Shown: one piece after another, positions 1-11,760 of the stretch
How positions within the stretch are numbered: position 1 is the stretch's first letter
How the letters are laid out: every line of letters begins with the position of its first letter
Source of the DNA: Pseudoscleropodium purum
Taxonomy: Eukaryota > Streptophyta > Bryopsida > Hypnales > Brachytheciaceae
Assembly (NCBI GenBank): GCA_963969395.1
Contig: OZ017796.1
Coordinates: 31,858,243-31,922,242, forward strand
Reading direction: 5' to 3'
Length of the DNA: 64,000 nt
Program-made: the position numbers and the translations under genes
Notes under the pieces: model-generated
The model's input: the letters and a program-made list of their open reading frames with translations, nothing else
What the model was told of the DNA's origin: nothing
The model's database searches: none

Positions 1-3000
1 TAGTTAGGACCATTTGATAAATTTTAACTACATTGGAAGGTTTGGAGTTCCCTAAGGTTTTCAAACCTTGATAACTCATTGCATCTGCTGCATGACATGG
101 CACAATGACTACCATGTCATTAAAAAAAGGTTTTTTTTTTCAACTTTTTTTTCATTTAAATTAAAAACAAACAAACTATCGACGGCCATTCCCTAGATGC
201 CTAGGGAATAGCGATGGGAATGGCCTTGAAATAGCCCTCCTAACCTCCAAAAATCCTCTAATGAGTAAGGTAGCAACATCCATAACCGTTACTGTATCCA
301 TAAATAGCCAGGAGAATGCCCTTAAATTGTCTTCAAGAGTACCTTGAAGCCATCATCCATCCTTAATTGTGATTGGTAGGCTTTGAATTTATTAAATTTT
401 GTTGTGAGAATCAAGGTAGATTTACTAGAGTGCGGTTTAGGGTGCTTTAGTGAGTTCTACTTTGAAAATTCATAGAAATTAGATGCCTTGTCCAAAAATT
501 CAATTTTTTTTTTAAATTCATGATTTTTAGTTGCTAATACTATAAAAATATTCTTTCTAAAAAAGATGCCTTTAATTCTATTGAATTGCTTATTTTGACA
601 GTTATGAGTGCTACTACCTTATACTTAAAAACTCACTTCAGACACCTCTTTCTTTTGTAGAGGGATGACCTAAAAAAAGCTTTTCTGAAGGATGTAAAAC
701 CACATATAATCATCCAATTTTTTTTGATTGGTAAAGAAGTTTTTGTTTTCACAACTTAAAGAAGGGCATGTTTCTTCATTTTTCCTTCACAAAATCATGA
801 TAATTTGAAATCATTTTCAATAAATCTGAAAATTTTATGACTCATAGAAGACATGTGATTTCATCTCTGAAAAATAAAATGAAATAGAATAATTCTCACT
901 CAAAATTACTTGCAAAGTGGAGGAAACGAAGAGAAATAAATTGAGATAAATTTCATGGTAAGTTGTAGTCTCCATCCTCCTTCCAGGGTTAAATCTCCAC
1001 TGTTTTACATTCCCTAAAGTGTGGGTAAGGATGTCTAAAATCTACAAAGCTCTTACATTTGAGACACCTGCCCAACAACGGCAATTCAAAGACGTACTGG
1101 GGTGGAAGAATGAGAGTTTTAAATTATATTCCAGGAACAGGAGTACAAAGCTTACCATTCACAAAGTACGCCGAGTGGGAATCATTATTTGATTTTGAGA
1201 ATAAGTATAATTCAATTTTTTTTGGATGAATGAATAATGGAGTGCTAAGTTCAGTTAGTATGATATCAAGGTCAGCAGGTCGCACTGAAATCTCCAAGTC
1301 CCGAATTGGGGATATCAATTGAGAGGTTAAGATTATAGAGTATATAACACAATAAAGAGTATAGGGTCCATGAATTTATCGTATTGGTGAGGGCATGAAA
1401 TTCATGCCACAGCGTCTAAAATCTAGGATTGGTATACATCTCAAACTTAAAAGTACCAATTTTGTGGAATTATACCACCATTTCAACAAAATATCTGTTT
1501 ATGTAAAAGAATTAAAATTCATTTGGGTTGTTGATTCCAAATTTGTTAAAGGTACAATGAAAAAATTGTAACCCAAAAACCACCTTGTGCATGTATATGA
1601 TTTATTAGGGATTAATAGTGCCAAAGTCATGAAATTCCGCCAATTTTTACAAAATAAATGAATAAATTTGCCCCAAATTATAATGTTGAGCCCAAGAATC
1701 TCTTCCCACTCTACTAAGTTACCCCGTGCATAGAGCTTTCAAATTGCCTCCATTCTCAAAACACAAAGAGCTCTAAATAATGTACAAAATGGAGCCCTAC
1801 AGTGAAAAAACACCAAGGGCCTTCAATTCCATCCAAAGACAAAGAAGTTCAAGTACGAAGAAGAAAGGTTTGCTGGCAATTCAAGAGCGAGCGGGGCGAT
1901 CATTGCCGAAGACGTCGCTGTCGATCAGTCATTCTCGCACCCCGCCCGTTTTCCAATTGCTGCGCGGGGTGTCCAACATTTGAATTCCATTCTTTGGAGG
2001 GAAGATCGATCAAACTCCTTCAAGGATAAATTATGATGCGCTTCTCGCAGTCACAGACAGAACTTTATTTCTTCAATTGCAGTAAAATGTCCAAGGCTGG
2101 AGTCTATCTCGGATCCGAGCATATATTGCTGTGTTTATGCCATTTCTTGCTTTAACGGAAGAGGCTGATCAATTAGGCTTTCCATTTTGATTTCCAATTT
2201 TGAGTTCATTCTTGATTTTTTTGATTTTCACATTTTTGTTTCGAGCTAGTTTGGATTTTTTAATTTCGATTTTGTTATTTTAATTTTTGTTTGGGACTGG
2301 GGTCTGCTTGGTAGCTGTAATAATGTGACGGGTGAGGCTAAGCTCGACAGTACAATTTCCAGCGCAGGCTAAGTGAGGTCCAAGAAATGTGTCTTGTTCT
2401 TTTAATTTCGGCAAGTAGAGTGCAGGATTTGTCAAATTGAGCAATATATGAGGCAGTGGTGACACTTGAGTGGCGGCCTGGTTGAATCGGAAGTGCCAGT
2501 CCTGTTGTTAATTAATACATTCAGCTTTCTTTCGATGGTGCGTACGTTTGCTTCTGTACATTTTGCTCTCCAGATGACGAAATTCAACTTGTCCTGAGGC
2601 TTGTGGATTTCATTCTCGCTGTTTAGCCGCACGGTGATGTTAGGATGTCATGCTTTCGTGTTCGAACGGACTAAGGAATTTATGTTTTCTTCATATTGAG
2701 TTGCAGAAAAGGATCGGAGCTGTTGGTTTAAATAATAGACTCGATCGGTGAAGTAAGGGAAGTTGAAGCCGCGCTCTGCGGAGTGTGAAAGCGTGGTGGT
2801 TGGAAGGCGTGTGGAAAGATATCGAAAGTCGATCGTTGCCAGAGTGTGTATTTAGCAGTTTATTTTGGCTGTCGGAGGATTAAAAAATTAATTGAGGCGG
2901 GAATTTGGCTGCTCGCTGGCGGCGGCAAAGCGTACAACGTCATATACATGTCTCTTGAAGAGCATGATCGGAGGTTTTAAAATTCTGGTCTATGAGTTCT

Positions 3001-3095
3001 ATGAGTTCTGAGATACTGTATCTATGACGTTGTCGCTGGTGCTAGTGCAGCTGAATCGTTATTATTGCGGACTGAAGAATTTCCGTGTGCTCGCC
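1..3095. other. Intergenic DNA and probable XTH upstream region
   Basis: No gene recognised. The first 1.7 kb is AT-rich repeat-like DNA, with a hairpin at 184-225 and a diverged copy of a dispersed repeat at about 720-1010. From about 1.85 kb the GC content rises, which probably marks the promoter and 5' leader of the XTH gene that follows. The short open frames at 1780-2030 and 2280-2632 show no family signature. Confidence 0.5.
184..225. repeat. Nested inverted repeat (hairpin)
   Basis: GGCCATTCCC at 184-193 is perfectly complementary to GGGAATGGCC at 216-225. Inside it a second palindrome pairs CCCTAG with CTAGGG (191-206). It is preceded by long T and A runs. Diverged relatives of the gggaatag/gggaatgg block seem to occur near 19.56-19.70 kb and 45.70-45.86 kb, so it may be part of a dispersed element. 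Confidence 0.6.
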
Positions 3096-5015
3096 ATGAG
3101 TGAAGCCGTTGGAATTTCGCGAATTTCACTCTCTGTGAATGGTGTGATATTGTGGTATGCTCTCCTTATGCAACTGCCCAATATTTCAGCAACGGTGGTG
3201 TTGCACACGAAGAGTATTACTCCGACTGTAGATCATGTGAGTCATGCGTATTCCGACGTCTCGGAAATAAATTCGACTACGCAGGCGCAGTTTGTGCCGA
3301 TGTTTGGTGCACCTGGCGATATTGACAGCTCTCACGACGGTGGAAATACGATACGATTGCGCTTGGAAAGCCACTCAGGTATGACTATCATGGCTAATAT
3401 CGAGGTTATTGCGGATGATTATTATGTCGCTCAGCAATTTCATGTCAGTTGAGACCCCTACGCCAAGAACGAGGGGAAACTTTTCGTGAGGTTGAGCTAG
3501 CAGTAGCTAATCAGAAAATCATGCACACGAAACCTTAGGTCTCGTTATAAAGACGGGTACCTACCGTTTCATCAGCCGGGAACACATGAAACGCCAAGAA
3601 ATATATCTTTCCTTTATTGCTGCTTACTTGCACCGAAGAACTTATCCTTCCCAAAATTTTTATGTTCCATTTTTTTGCAGGCTCTGGGATAATGTCACAG
3701 AACTCCGTATTCCGTGGATTTTTCAATGCGGCTATTAAGCTACCATGCGGCATCGGCGGCAACTCTGCTGGCATCGTTTCAGCCTTCTATGTAAGTGGTT
3801 GTGACAGGATTTTCTGAAGAACATTGTTGAACTCACCAGGTCGATCTACTGGTACCCCTATAAGACAACGCTCGTTTGGGATTCCGAGGTGGACATTCAA
3901 GTATCAGATCGACTTTGAATACATACTATAAGACAATTGTTCAGGAAATAACAGCACAACAGAATGAGTCTTAATTATGAAATTAGCTGGTAGTTACACA
4001 AGTCTAAGTTGTGAAGCTATTTCTTGGTCGTCAAGGTATCTATTCTGTTGCCAATGGTTAGTTGTTGATCACTTACTGTGGTTGGTTACCAACAGCTGGT
4101 ATATTGTCCATTTGTCCAACAACGGGTTCTTGATAAAATGGTCTCTTCTTGTTTAGATGGGCCTATCTTGAAAACTGAATATGATTGAAATTCAATTTCT
4201 TATTGTTTCAGGCTTCAAATGGAGGGTATTATCCCCACAATCATGACGAGATCGACATGGAATTCCTCGGAGTTCTACCAGGGCAGCCATATGTTGTCCA
4301 GACCAATATATACGCAGACGGCAGCACTGGCACAGGTCGAGAGGAGCGCTTCCATCTTTGGTTTGATCCTACAGTCGACTTCCACAATTATAGTATTCTG
4401 TGGACTTACCACCACATTGTGTGAGTATCATTCTACCACACTGCAAATCTGAATATTATGTTAGCAAATGCTGCAGCCTTCTCTCCCTCCCAAAGGTCAG
4501 ACAGGTGATTTTTGTGAACATAGCCCTTGTTGCCCGAGTTTCGAGGCTCAATCAACCATCACTATTGTAACTCATGTGCTCCATATTTGGGAATCCACAG
4601 ATTCTTCGTTGACGATATCCCAATCCGAAGATACGTAAATCGACCGGAGCTGGGGACCCAGTATCCCGGGAAGCCTATGAATGCGTACGCAACTATTTGG
4701 GATGGTTCAACATGGGCCACAGAGGGCGGGCAGTATCATGTTAACTATACTCAGGGTCCATTCGACGCAACATTTAAAAATTTCAAATTGGAAGGGTGTG
4801 TCTGGAACCCCACAGCACAGGTCTCGCCACCTGAATGCGCGTTGTCGACTTACAAAGCTTGGTTCAACGATAACGATATGCAGGAGATGTCTGGCAAGCA
4901 GTTGATTGCCTTGCAGTGGGCCCGTTCAAATTATATGTGGTATAGTTACTGCGATGATCTACAGCGGTACCCAGAACAGTCTCCACCGGAGTGTCCTCAA
5001 AAATTTGGTTGGTAA
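3096..5015 (+). CDS. Xyloglucan endotransglucosylase/hydrolase (XTH), four exons
   Basis: A secreted glycoside hydrolase family 16 enzyme that cuts and rejoins xyloglucan in the cell wall. Exons 3096-3378, 3681-3790, 4212-4420 and 4601-5015 have GT..AG introns and give 338 residues. The N-terminal hydrophobic stretch (about residues 10-35) is a likely signal peptide. The catalytic motif [10 protein letters not shown] lies at 142-151, with E144 as expected nucleophile and E148 as acid/base. Downstream are the family blocks [27 protein letters not shown] and WATEGG, then the XET C-terminal domain ([17 protein letters not shown]). The N-glycosylation site that often follows the catalytic motif in group I/II enzymes is absent; this and the long C-terminus recall group III, which is inference. 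I chose the ATG at 3096 because it puts the hydrophobic segment at the N-terminus; an in-frame ATG at 3024 would add 24 residues. A further exon may follow at 5.4-5.7 kb. Confidence 0.92.
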
Positions 5016-5445
5016 CCCTGAACTTGATTCCAACTTAAATGCATTCTTTCAGGTATTAGAGAATTTAAAATAGCTCAGCAGGTTTTCCATATAAAGGTAA
5101 CAGCACCTAAAATCGACCGAATAAGCAATTGAGCCTGTTGTTGGATTTAGTTGGAAGACTAAAGGGAATTCTCTTTAGCATGTATTTTCTGAACACCGCG
5201 CAAAAACCGTATACCCAAAATCGACCCTAGTCAGTACAGTTTAGGCGAGAATCATTTTGGGTAGGTTTTAAAAACGGGTTACAACCAGTTGCAGCAATTA
5301 CTGTATGAGGAGAGTCCATCTCCCGCGTCTAGTACTTATGAAACTCAAAGCCATTTTTTTAGATTGTTGCCCAGTTCGAAAATTAAATCTGCAGATTCAC
5401 GGCCATACCACTACTAACATCCTATGGGTCTGGTAACTGCGTCAG

Positions 5446-5699
5446 GAAACTTGAACAGCGTAGTCACCAGCGGGACACCGCCATCAGCAAAGAAAGGGCC
5501 CTGGCGGAAGACACATAAGTCCCCGCATAAGTCCAAATCTGTCACAAGACCGAAGTCAAAAACCCTTCCTCCTGTCCCGAGGCACAAGCACAAGAGGAGC
5601 GCGCCAACAAAGTTCGAAGCTTCCCACTATCTCCCATTTTCTCTATGGAAGACGAGTGTTGAAGTGAAATTGCTGAGGGAAGAAGACATAGAACACTGA
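5446..5699 (+). other. Possible fifth XTH exon encoding a basic C-terminal tail
   Basis: This open frame reads a Lys/Arg/Pro/Ser-rich tail (KKGPWRKTHKSPHKSK, then RHKHKRS) and ends in a stop at 5697-5699. An in-frame stop at 5415-5417 closes the frame upstream, so it must be a spliced exon or a chance ORF. The XTH stop at 5013-5015 sits inside a good splice-donor context (TTG then gtaacc, intron from 5012). Acceptors at 5458 and 5470 would join it in the right phase. A weaker donor at 5008 matches the acceptor at 5445. Group III XTHs are known to carry basic C-terminal extensions, so an alternative or genuine last exon is plausible but unproven. Confidence 0.4.
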
Positions 5700-7842
5700 A
5701 TCAAATCAAATAATATTAACCTAAGTCGTCTGAGTTTTAGATTCCTTCAGTTCCATTACACAAAATCCCCTTCAGTTGTTCAAAGTGGGGTAATTGCCCT
5801 ACGTCCAATATAACTAAATTGAGATAAGATTTGGTTGATTGCTTACTCAGGATAACGCAAAGGCTTCGGATCTGGATTGCATCCTCGATCGAAGGTAGAC
5901 ACAAGCTCCTGATTCTGCAGGTTCTTGGCTTAAGCTTGGGAAGCACAATTACAGTGGGTATTCATATCAGTCAGACATAATTTCCTGACTGTTGGATAAC
6001 AGGAAAACCTCAGGTGTATCTTTTATTTCAAACAAATAATCTCCTCATGTACTGCAGAATCACCAATAGACTAAAGATCTGGACAATTGTCTGCAGCAAC
6101 TCTATAAGTTGAACTGTTTCTCTGTCCTGTGGAGACGAAATTTGATATATAACGGTGTCTTTGATGTGTATGTTTTCTTGTAATCTGTTTCGATTCCCAG
6201 ATGACCTCACGAGTGCACTCTGCGCTTTAGATCTTTGTAACTTTGATCATCCTTATTGCACTGTATCGAGTAGATGTCCCTTCCATATGGATACGTCCTT
6301 AATTGTCCTCAACTTTCTCAAGTTAATTGAGCTTCCGGTAGCGAGGGTAAATTGGTCTTTAGTTTCCTCAAATTGATGTCGATTTCACTAGAATGAGCCC
6401 TTTTCAGGAACTCTTTTTCAACATACTGTGCTGAAACTCTGTATCTTTGGATATCCATTCCACTAAATCTTGAATGTCTTTCATTGGAATGCAAAAAATG
6501 GATACATTGGATCCATGTATTCATTTGCATCCATTGAATGCATCCACTATATTTCTTGAATGTCTTTCATTGGACAATTTTAGTCCTGGCAACTTTTAAT
6601 TTCTAGTTAGCTTTGTAATGCCCAAATCTTTTTTTGAAATTGTGCACATTGTCAATTTGTCATTACTATCTTTGTACAATTTTGTTATTTACTTCAATTT
6701 CATTATATAGGAAAGTTATTTTCTAAGATTCAAATATTACTTTGGATGCATGAGAAATCATTTAGGCAAAACATTGCTTTGAAGACCTTCGCTCATCATC
6801 CAAAATGTGTGAGCATTATAGCACACATGCAAGGGAAGGATGTTAGGAATGTTACCATATTGATAAAAGAAACCTAAAAATCAAAGACTCGAAAGGTGAA
6901 CACCAATATTTGGTCTAAATTTGTATTTATATGATTTTTAAAGTGGATTCTGTTAGACAAGTCCATTTCTACCCATTTTAATATGACAAAATCAGTATAT
7001 CAATGACAATAAAGAATAACATGTCAATCTTTTATTGGTGAATATTTAAGTGCTAATAAATACATGGAAAGATAATAATAGGTTGTTAATAGGATGTTTA
7101 TGACTCTACTTTATGTGCAATTTTGTAATTTCAAGGCAAACCACTTCAAGAAATTCACAAAAATTACAAATTTAATTGAAAAATTATAATTCCATTTGGG
7201 TTTGATTCCTGAAACAAGGAACACAGCTGTAAAAAATATGTGCTGATTGAGACAATAACTATCTCTTTTAAGTTCATTGTGCCTCTCTTGGAGTTGACCC
7301 CAAGATATTCAGATTGCAAATCAATGTGGTAATAAGCTTGTCTACCTTAATGGTTTCCAGTCATCTAAAGAGGCTCTTTTCATATTGCAAAGATTCTGAA
7401 TCACCTTGAGTTCCTCTGCAAGCCAGCTCCTATTTCTCATTTGTAAGTACTTTAAAAAATCATCGAACAAGATTAACAGCAAACCCAAAAGCGTCTATGC
7501 ATGAATTGCGAAGGCTCCATTCCACTAGCAAAAATGACCACAACCGTTCCCAATTCAGTTGCACAATGTCGAATACACTGACAGCCTCAGTAACATCAAA
7601 CTCCTTTCTAAAAGTACTCGGAAACCACATCTGCACAATTGTGGCCGGTCACCATTAGACCAGAACTATACAAAGAGCTTGCCCAATGGCTTGGAGGTGC
7701 GCAAATCGTCCTTTCTTAAGTGTACCTATTTGATCAATGCCAGATACAGATATCACACTCAATGTTTTCCATGACAGCCATAGATATTACACTCAAAATG
7801 TCTCCAAATCATAGAGCAGGGGCAGTTTTAGCACCCTCTTGC
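5700..7842. other. Intergenic, no gene seen
   Basis: AT-rich stretch between the convergent XTH and plastid-protein genes. The open frames (for example at 5737-5946 -, 6155-6376 + and 7559-7774 +) are short and lack recognisable motifs or convincing splice partners. A local repeat around 6470-6570 reuses the phrase gaatgtctttcattgga. The ends presumably hold the two 3' untranslated regions. Confidence 0.6.
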
Positions 7843-10483
7843 TTAGGTCGCCTTATTGGCATTCCATGTGGAGTAGAGCCAGGGAAGTTGCGTCAACTGC
7901 ATGCCCAAATAGAACGTCCACACAACCGTAAGCGCCCGGATGATGAAAGCCAAAGGAGCTCCCCCGCCCAAGACTGTGACAAGCTCCATGGCCCTCGCAA
8001 GTTGCTTGTATCTGTACACTGTGTACACGATGGGCACCAGAGGGTAGGCTGGCACCCTGTCGTTGCTTAGCAGCCTCTCATATGCCACCTGCAGTCCATA
8101 GCCACATAAAAACCACCATGAACATTCTTTCTCTTCGCAAATTGCTAATCATGAAACCCGTAGAATATCTTAACGTTTCTGCACTTTGAAGAAGCACGCT
8201 TAACTCTTAAAAAAAGCCCAGGAGACCTCATATACGAGGCTTCTTAAAGTCAAATGTAGTGCCACATTATGACAATTTCAGATATTAAAACCCTATTTCA
8301 GATATTTTCGGATACAAAATTTTACTATCCATCTATCGGAGTTTTCGAATCACAGGAAATGATTGAAAATGTCTACCGCATCTACTGGAGTTGTCTAATC
8401 ACAAAATTGAGCAAAATCAAGTGAGATAACCGGATTTGAAATACACAGCTTTAATTTTTGTCTGAGGTTTTGTCCAGTTATGCAGAAGGCTGTTCATCCT
8501 TAGCGTGTCAAATGCCTGTTCAATTGTATGCTATTCAAAACAGTCTCATGATCTTAGATGCATTTTGTGGCTTGAAATTAATCAAGAAATCTGAAAACAA
8601 AGGTTGAAGTGCAAAGTTTGACAGGGTTTGAAAAGCTGGAGCTTGCGGGAATTTGAAAAAGCTTAGATACCTGGACAAAGATCAATGCCAAGTAGGAACC
8701 AAAAGCAGGCAGTCCCACAGCCAATTTCCCAATGAAAAGCGACAACACCACGCCCAGCACACCAATGGCCACACCAGCGTACGCTACCAGCTTGGTGAGC
8801 AGGGGCTCGCCCTTGGGATATCCAGTATACTCCCACGGCCCAATCCAGGGTGGAGTTCCCCCAGAAATGGTCTGGTGGTGTCCCGCTTTGTCAGCCATTA
8901 CGAAGAACAGATCGGCAGCCAGCACGAACACGAAGTCCACCAAAAACGTGCTCAACAGCCCTGCAAAGTAATTCCTTTGCAACAACTGAGCCAAGTTGAC
9001 AAGCACCGATGGAAGGAACGCAGCAACAGTGGCTAACACAGGCCCTGCCAGCCAGAAGTACCCTGATTTCTGCTCCAAGTACTCGTTCACCTTCTCTCGC
9101 AAGCCCTTCACGTCCGTGGCCAGGGTTCGTTTCCGTGCTTTGCCGCTATCAGGGCTGCCATTTGCACTGTCTGCAACAATTATCAAGGTCCTGGAGCGCA
9201 GCATCTTCCCAGGCCTGGGCACGGCAGCTCTGAGAGGGTTGAACTGGATTGTGCTCCAGTTCGGTAACGCTCTTTGCCGAGATATGGTGCTACTAGAATG
9301 ACGACCCACATTGTGTGCCAATGTACAGCCTTGAGGCCGGGCTAGCTCCGGCAACTTCGTTTGAAAATCTGTAATCACAGACCATTTCACATCGAGATCA
9401 TGAAGGTGAGGAAACAATAAAATTGGTTAAAAGGGCACTCACAGATCATTTCACATCAGTATTACGAAGGTGAGGAAACACTAAATTGGTTTAAAGGTCA
9501 CTCACGGACCATTTCACATTGGGATCACGAAGTGAGGAATCACTGAATCGTTAAAATTGTACAAAGTCATACAGATACAAAGTGGAAAGTGCACATATTT
9601 TTTTCTTTGTACCCCATTTCACGAATACAACATTCAATATTGGTTCTGGAATGGTAAGTACAGCTAGAGAGAGGGGATAGAACTCTCTCCCCCTCGATCC
9701 TTTTCTCAACTAATCTTTGATGATCATTTTTGTAAAATCCTCTTGAAAAGAATTTACAGATACTGCACAACAAAATTCCATTGACGAGACACGGCTATGA
9801 CTGAACAAAATCATGGATACGATTGATTAAGCAAGCTTGATTTTCACATCGAAGCATGGTTGCTGAAAGAGGAGAGGATACTAAAACTGTTAAGGCTCGT
9901 GCTCCCGTCCCTTATTGAATACCCTCGGTTGCCAACAGCAACTCATCTCTTCCAATCAACACTTGGTTGGCCTTCAATTAGCAAGCATAAGTGTAAGAAA
10001 ATCATGACTTGTCGGCATTGGTAGACGGCTACATATCTTGAAAAGGAAATTAGGGGTTGTCTACTGTCCCTTCAACAGTGGTCTATACAACCTCTCATTA
10101 CATTGAGAAGGAGCAGAATGAGTCATCCAATACATTGAGTGAAATAACAGTTCGATCTCAAGAGAGGTTTGGCTCTAACACCCAATGTGATACCTCCAAT
10201 GAGCTTTATTGAGTTTGGCTACATATTGGTTATAATGCTAACAGTGACGGAAACAGTATTCTCTATGTTAAGATTGAGCGAGCTTAGTTTCCTGCGATCA
10301 TCACAATCTAAGAACCCTAAAATTACGTCAACCAATTTAACCAAGTCATATTTCCTTACACTTGATGAACATTCAAAGATTCCTATGTAACTCAAACTCA
10401 AAAAGATACATTACAGAGCAAACGCAATTAGTGGCACCTTGTCCAAACCTTTAGCTCGTCAAAAAACAAAACCTCAAAACGAG

Positions 10484-10518
<35 letters not shown>

Positions 10519-10579
10519 CACCATTGTAAGTAGAAGAAGGAACAGGGCGACTCAGTAGAGATTGCACTCCCATAGCCAT
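7843..10579 (-). CDS. Plastid-targeted multispanning membrane protein of unknown function
   Basis: Three exons, read down the minus strand: 10522-10579, 8671-9368 and 7843-8088, giving 333 residues with consistent phases (1, then 0). Exon 1 begins MAMGVQSLLSRPVPSSTYN. Together with the Ser/Arg-rich start of exon 2 it forms a typical chloroplast transit peptide to about residue 85. Predicted membrane segments lie near 123-147, 152-177, 212-232, 235-255 and 297-318. Between segments 2 and 3 is a conserved-looking loop HHQTISGGTPPWIGPWEYTG (184-203). I do not recognise the family. The hydrophobicity and transit peptide indicate an envelope or thylakoid membrane protein. The ATG at 9415-9417 was not used: it lies in the intron repeat, and the acceptor at 9369 joins exon 1 in frame. 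Two G-boxes upstream suggest light or stress control. Confidence 0.82.
9377..9556. repeat. Tandem repeat, about 63 bp x 3, in intron 1 of the plastid-protein gene
   Basis: Three imperfect copies start at 9377, 9441 and 9504. Each carries accatttcacat, then a cgaaggtgaggaa-like block, then ggttaaa and cactcac. The array begins only about 8 bp from the splice acceptor of exon 2 (9369). Confidence 0.8.
10487..10516. repeat. (AG)15 microsatellite next to a splice donor
   Basis: Fifteen AG units on the plus strand, so a (CT)n tract on the gene strand, directly after the GTGAGC splice donor of intron 1 of the plastid-protein gene (donor at 10520-10521). Confidence 0.95.
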
Positions 10580-10850
10580 AAAATAAAATTCAATCCTTCA
10601 AAGAAGACAGAGCCACCACTTCTTCAGAATGCCGACCATGCAATTCTTTCCGGCCTCCACCAAATCTCCCTGAAGTCGCTTGCAGAAAACGAAACCCACC
10701 TGACGGGTTTTCTTGAAATTCGGCACAAAATGCAAAACGAAACCGTACTACCGAAATTGTTGAAAGCTTCGGCGGGGACGGAATTGGGGGTCTGGAATGC
10801 AGGGACAGGAAGGGAGCTTGTGTTGAGAAGGACTGAGTTGTGGGGTTAGC

Positions 10851-10856
10851 CACGTG
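10851..10856. promoter_or_regulatory. G-box CACGTG (proximal)
   Basis: Perfect CACGTG within CCACGTGG, about 275 bp upstream of the minus-strand start codon at 10579. G-boxes bind bZIP and bHLH factors and are common in promoters of light-controlled plastid-protein genes. The palindrome is seen; its function is inferred. Confidence 0.6.
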
Positions 10857-10908
10857 GAATATTCCACCTGGACAAGGGGTCACAGCCAGACGCGTGTTAT
10901 CTCCTGGA

Positions 10909-10914
10909 CACGTG
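10909..10914. promoter_or_regulatory. G-box CACGTG (distal)
   Basis: Second perfect CACGTG, within ACACGTGT, 52 bp beyond the first. Paired G-boxes or ABRE-like sites are a usual arrangement for light- or ABA-responsive promoters. The region is also more GC-rich than its surroundings, as expected of a promoter. Confidence 0.6.
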
Positions 10915-11389
10915 TCGTGTTGACACTGAGTGGGTCGATCTCCTTACATGCACTAAGTTAAGAATACATGCGTTTACTACTGACTGCCTCTGTGTAAGGG
11001 CCCCCTTGCTCGTCCCCAAGGGAAAACGCTGAAATTTTTTATTTACCACGTATAATAAAATTTGCAAATTCTAAATTTGTACTTGCTATTAGAGGCCCCA
11101 AATTATCTAGAAGAGATGTAGAGGATAAGCTAAGTAGGCACAAAATAGGGGAGTTTTTTTTCATACACTCCTAGATTAATTGAAGGGATGAGTGAGGAGG
11201 GTCATTTCACCTTAGCTTGTCTAAGGAAAGCCACCTATTTCTGACTACTTAAGCAATTACATGTATTTGCATAGTAGGTTTACTGAGTGGGGAAATTTTT
11301 CCATGTTCTAAAATAGAATTAAGAAGGTTTCTACAATTTTTCAAATTTTAATTTTTTTAAAACATAATTGCTATGAACATTACAACAAA

Positions 11390-11760
11390 ATGGGTGTTTT
11401 ATGACTACAAAATATGACTATAGTGAGTCATAAAATCTCAAAATATGACTTTTGCAAAAATCATTGTAGATGGCATGCCATATGATTGAATCTAGTCATT
11501 ATTGACTAGTCATACTTTTAATGAGTCATATTTGTAGTCACCTAGATTGGAAGTATAATACACCATATTTTGCCAACGTAGCATATACATGACTACCCTT
11601 GGGAGTTTGACTTTTCTTGAGTTGCCCAGGCAAAGAAAAAGAATCCTACATGGCATATGATTCTCTATACTTATATTTTGCGTTGATGTGAAATATAACT
11701 ATAGTGAGTTATATTTTGGTTAACATAGCATATAACTATGGTGAGTCATATTTTGGATTA
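11390..11760. repeat. Left subterminal TATGACT repeats of the CACTA-like element
   Basis: TATGACT, GAGTCATA and close variants recur in both orientations (for example aaatatgactatagtgagtcat). The array is interrupted by a nested element and resumes at 12687. Confidence 0.75.

Noticed and set aside
9369..9417. ATG at 9415-9417 as start of the plastid membrane protein
   Set aside because: It lies in an intronic tandem repeat. The acceptor at 9369 joins in phase to an exon at 10522-10579 that supplies a typical transit peptide.
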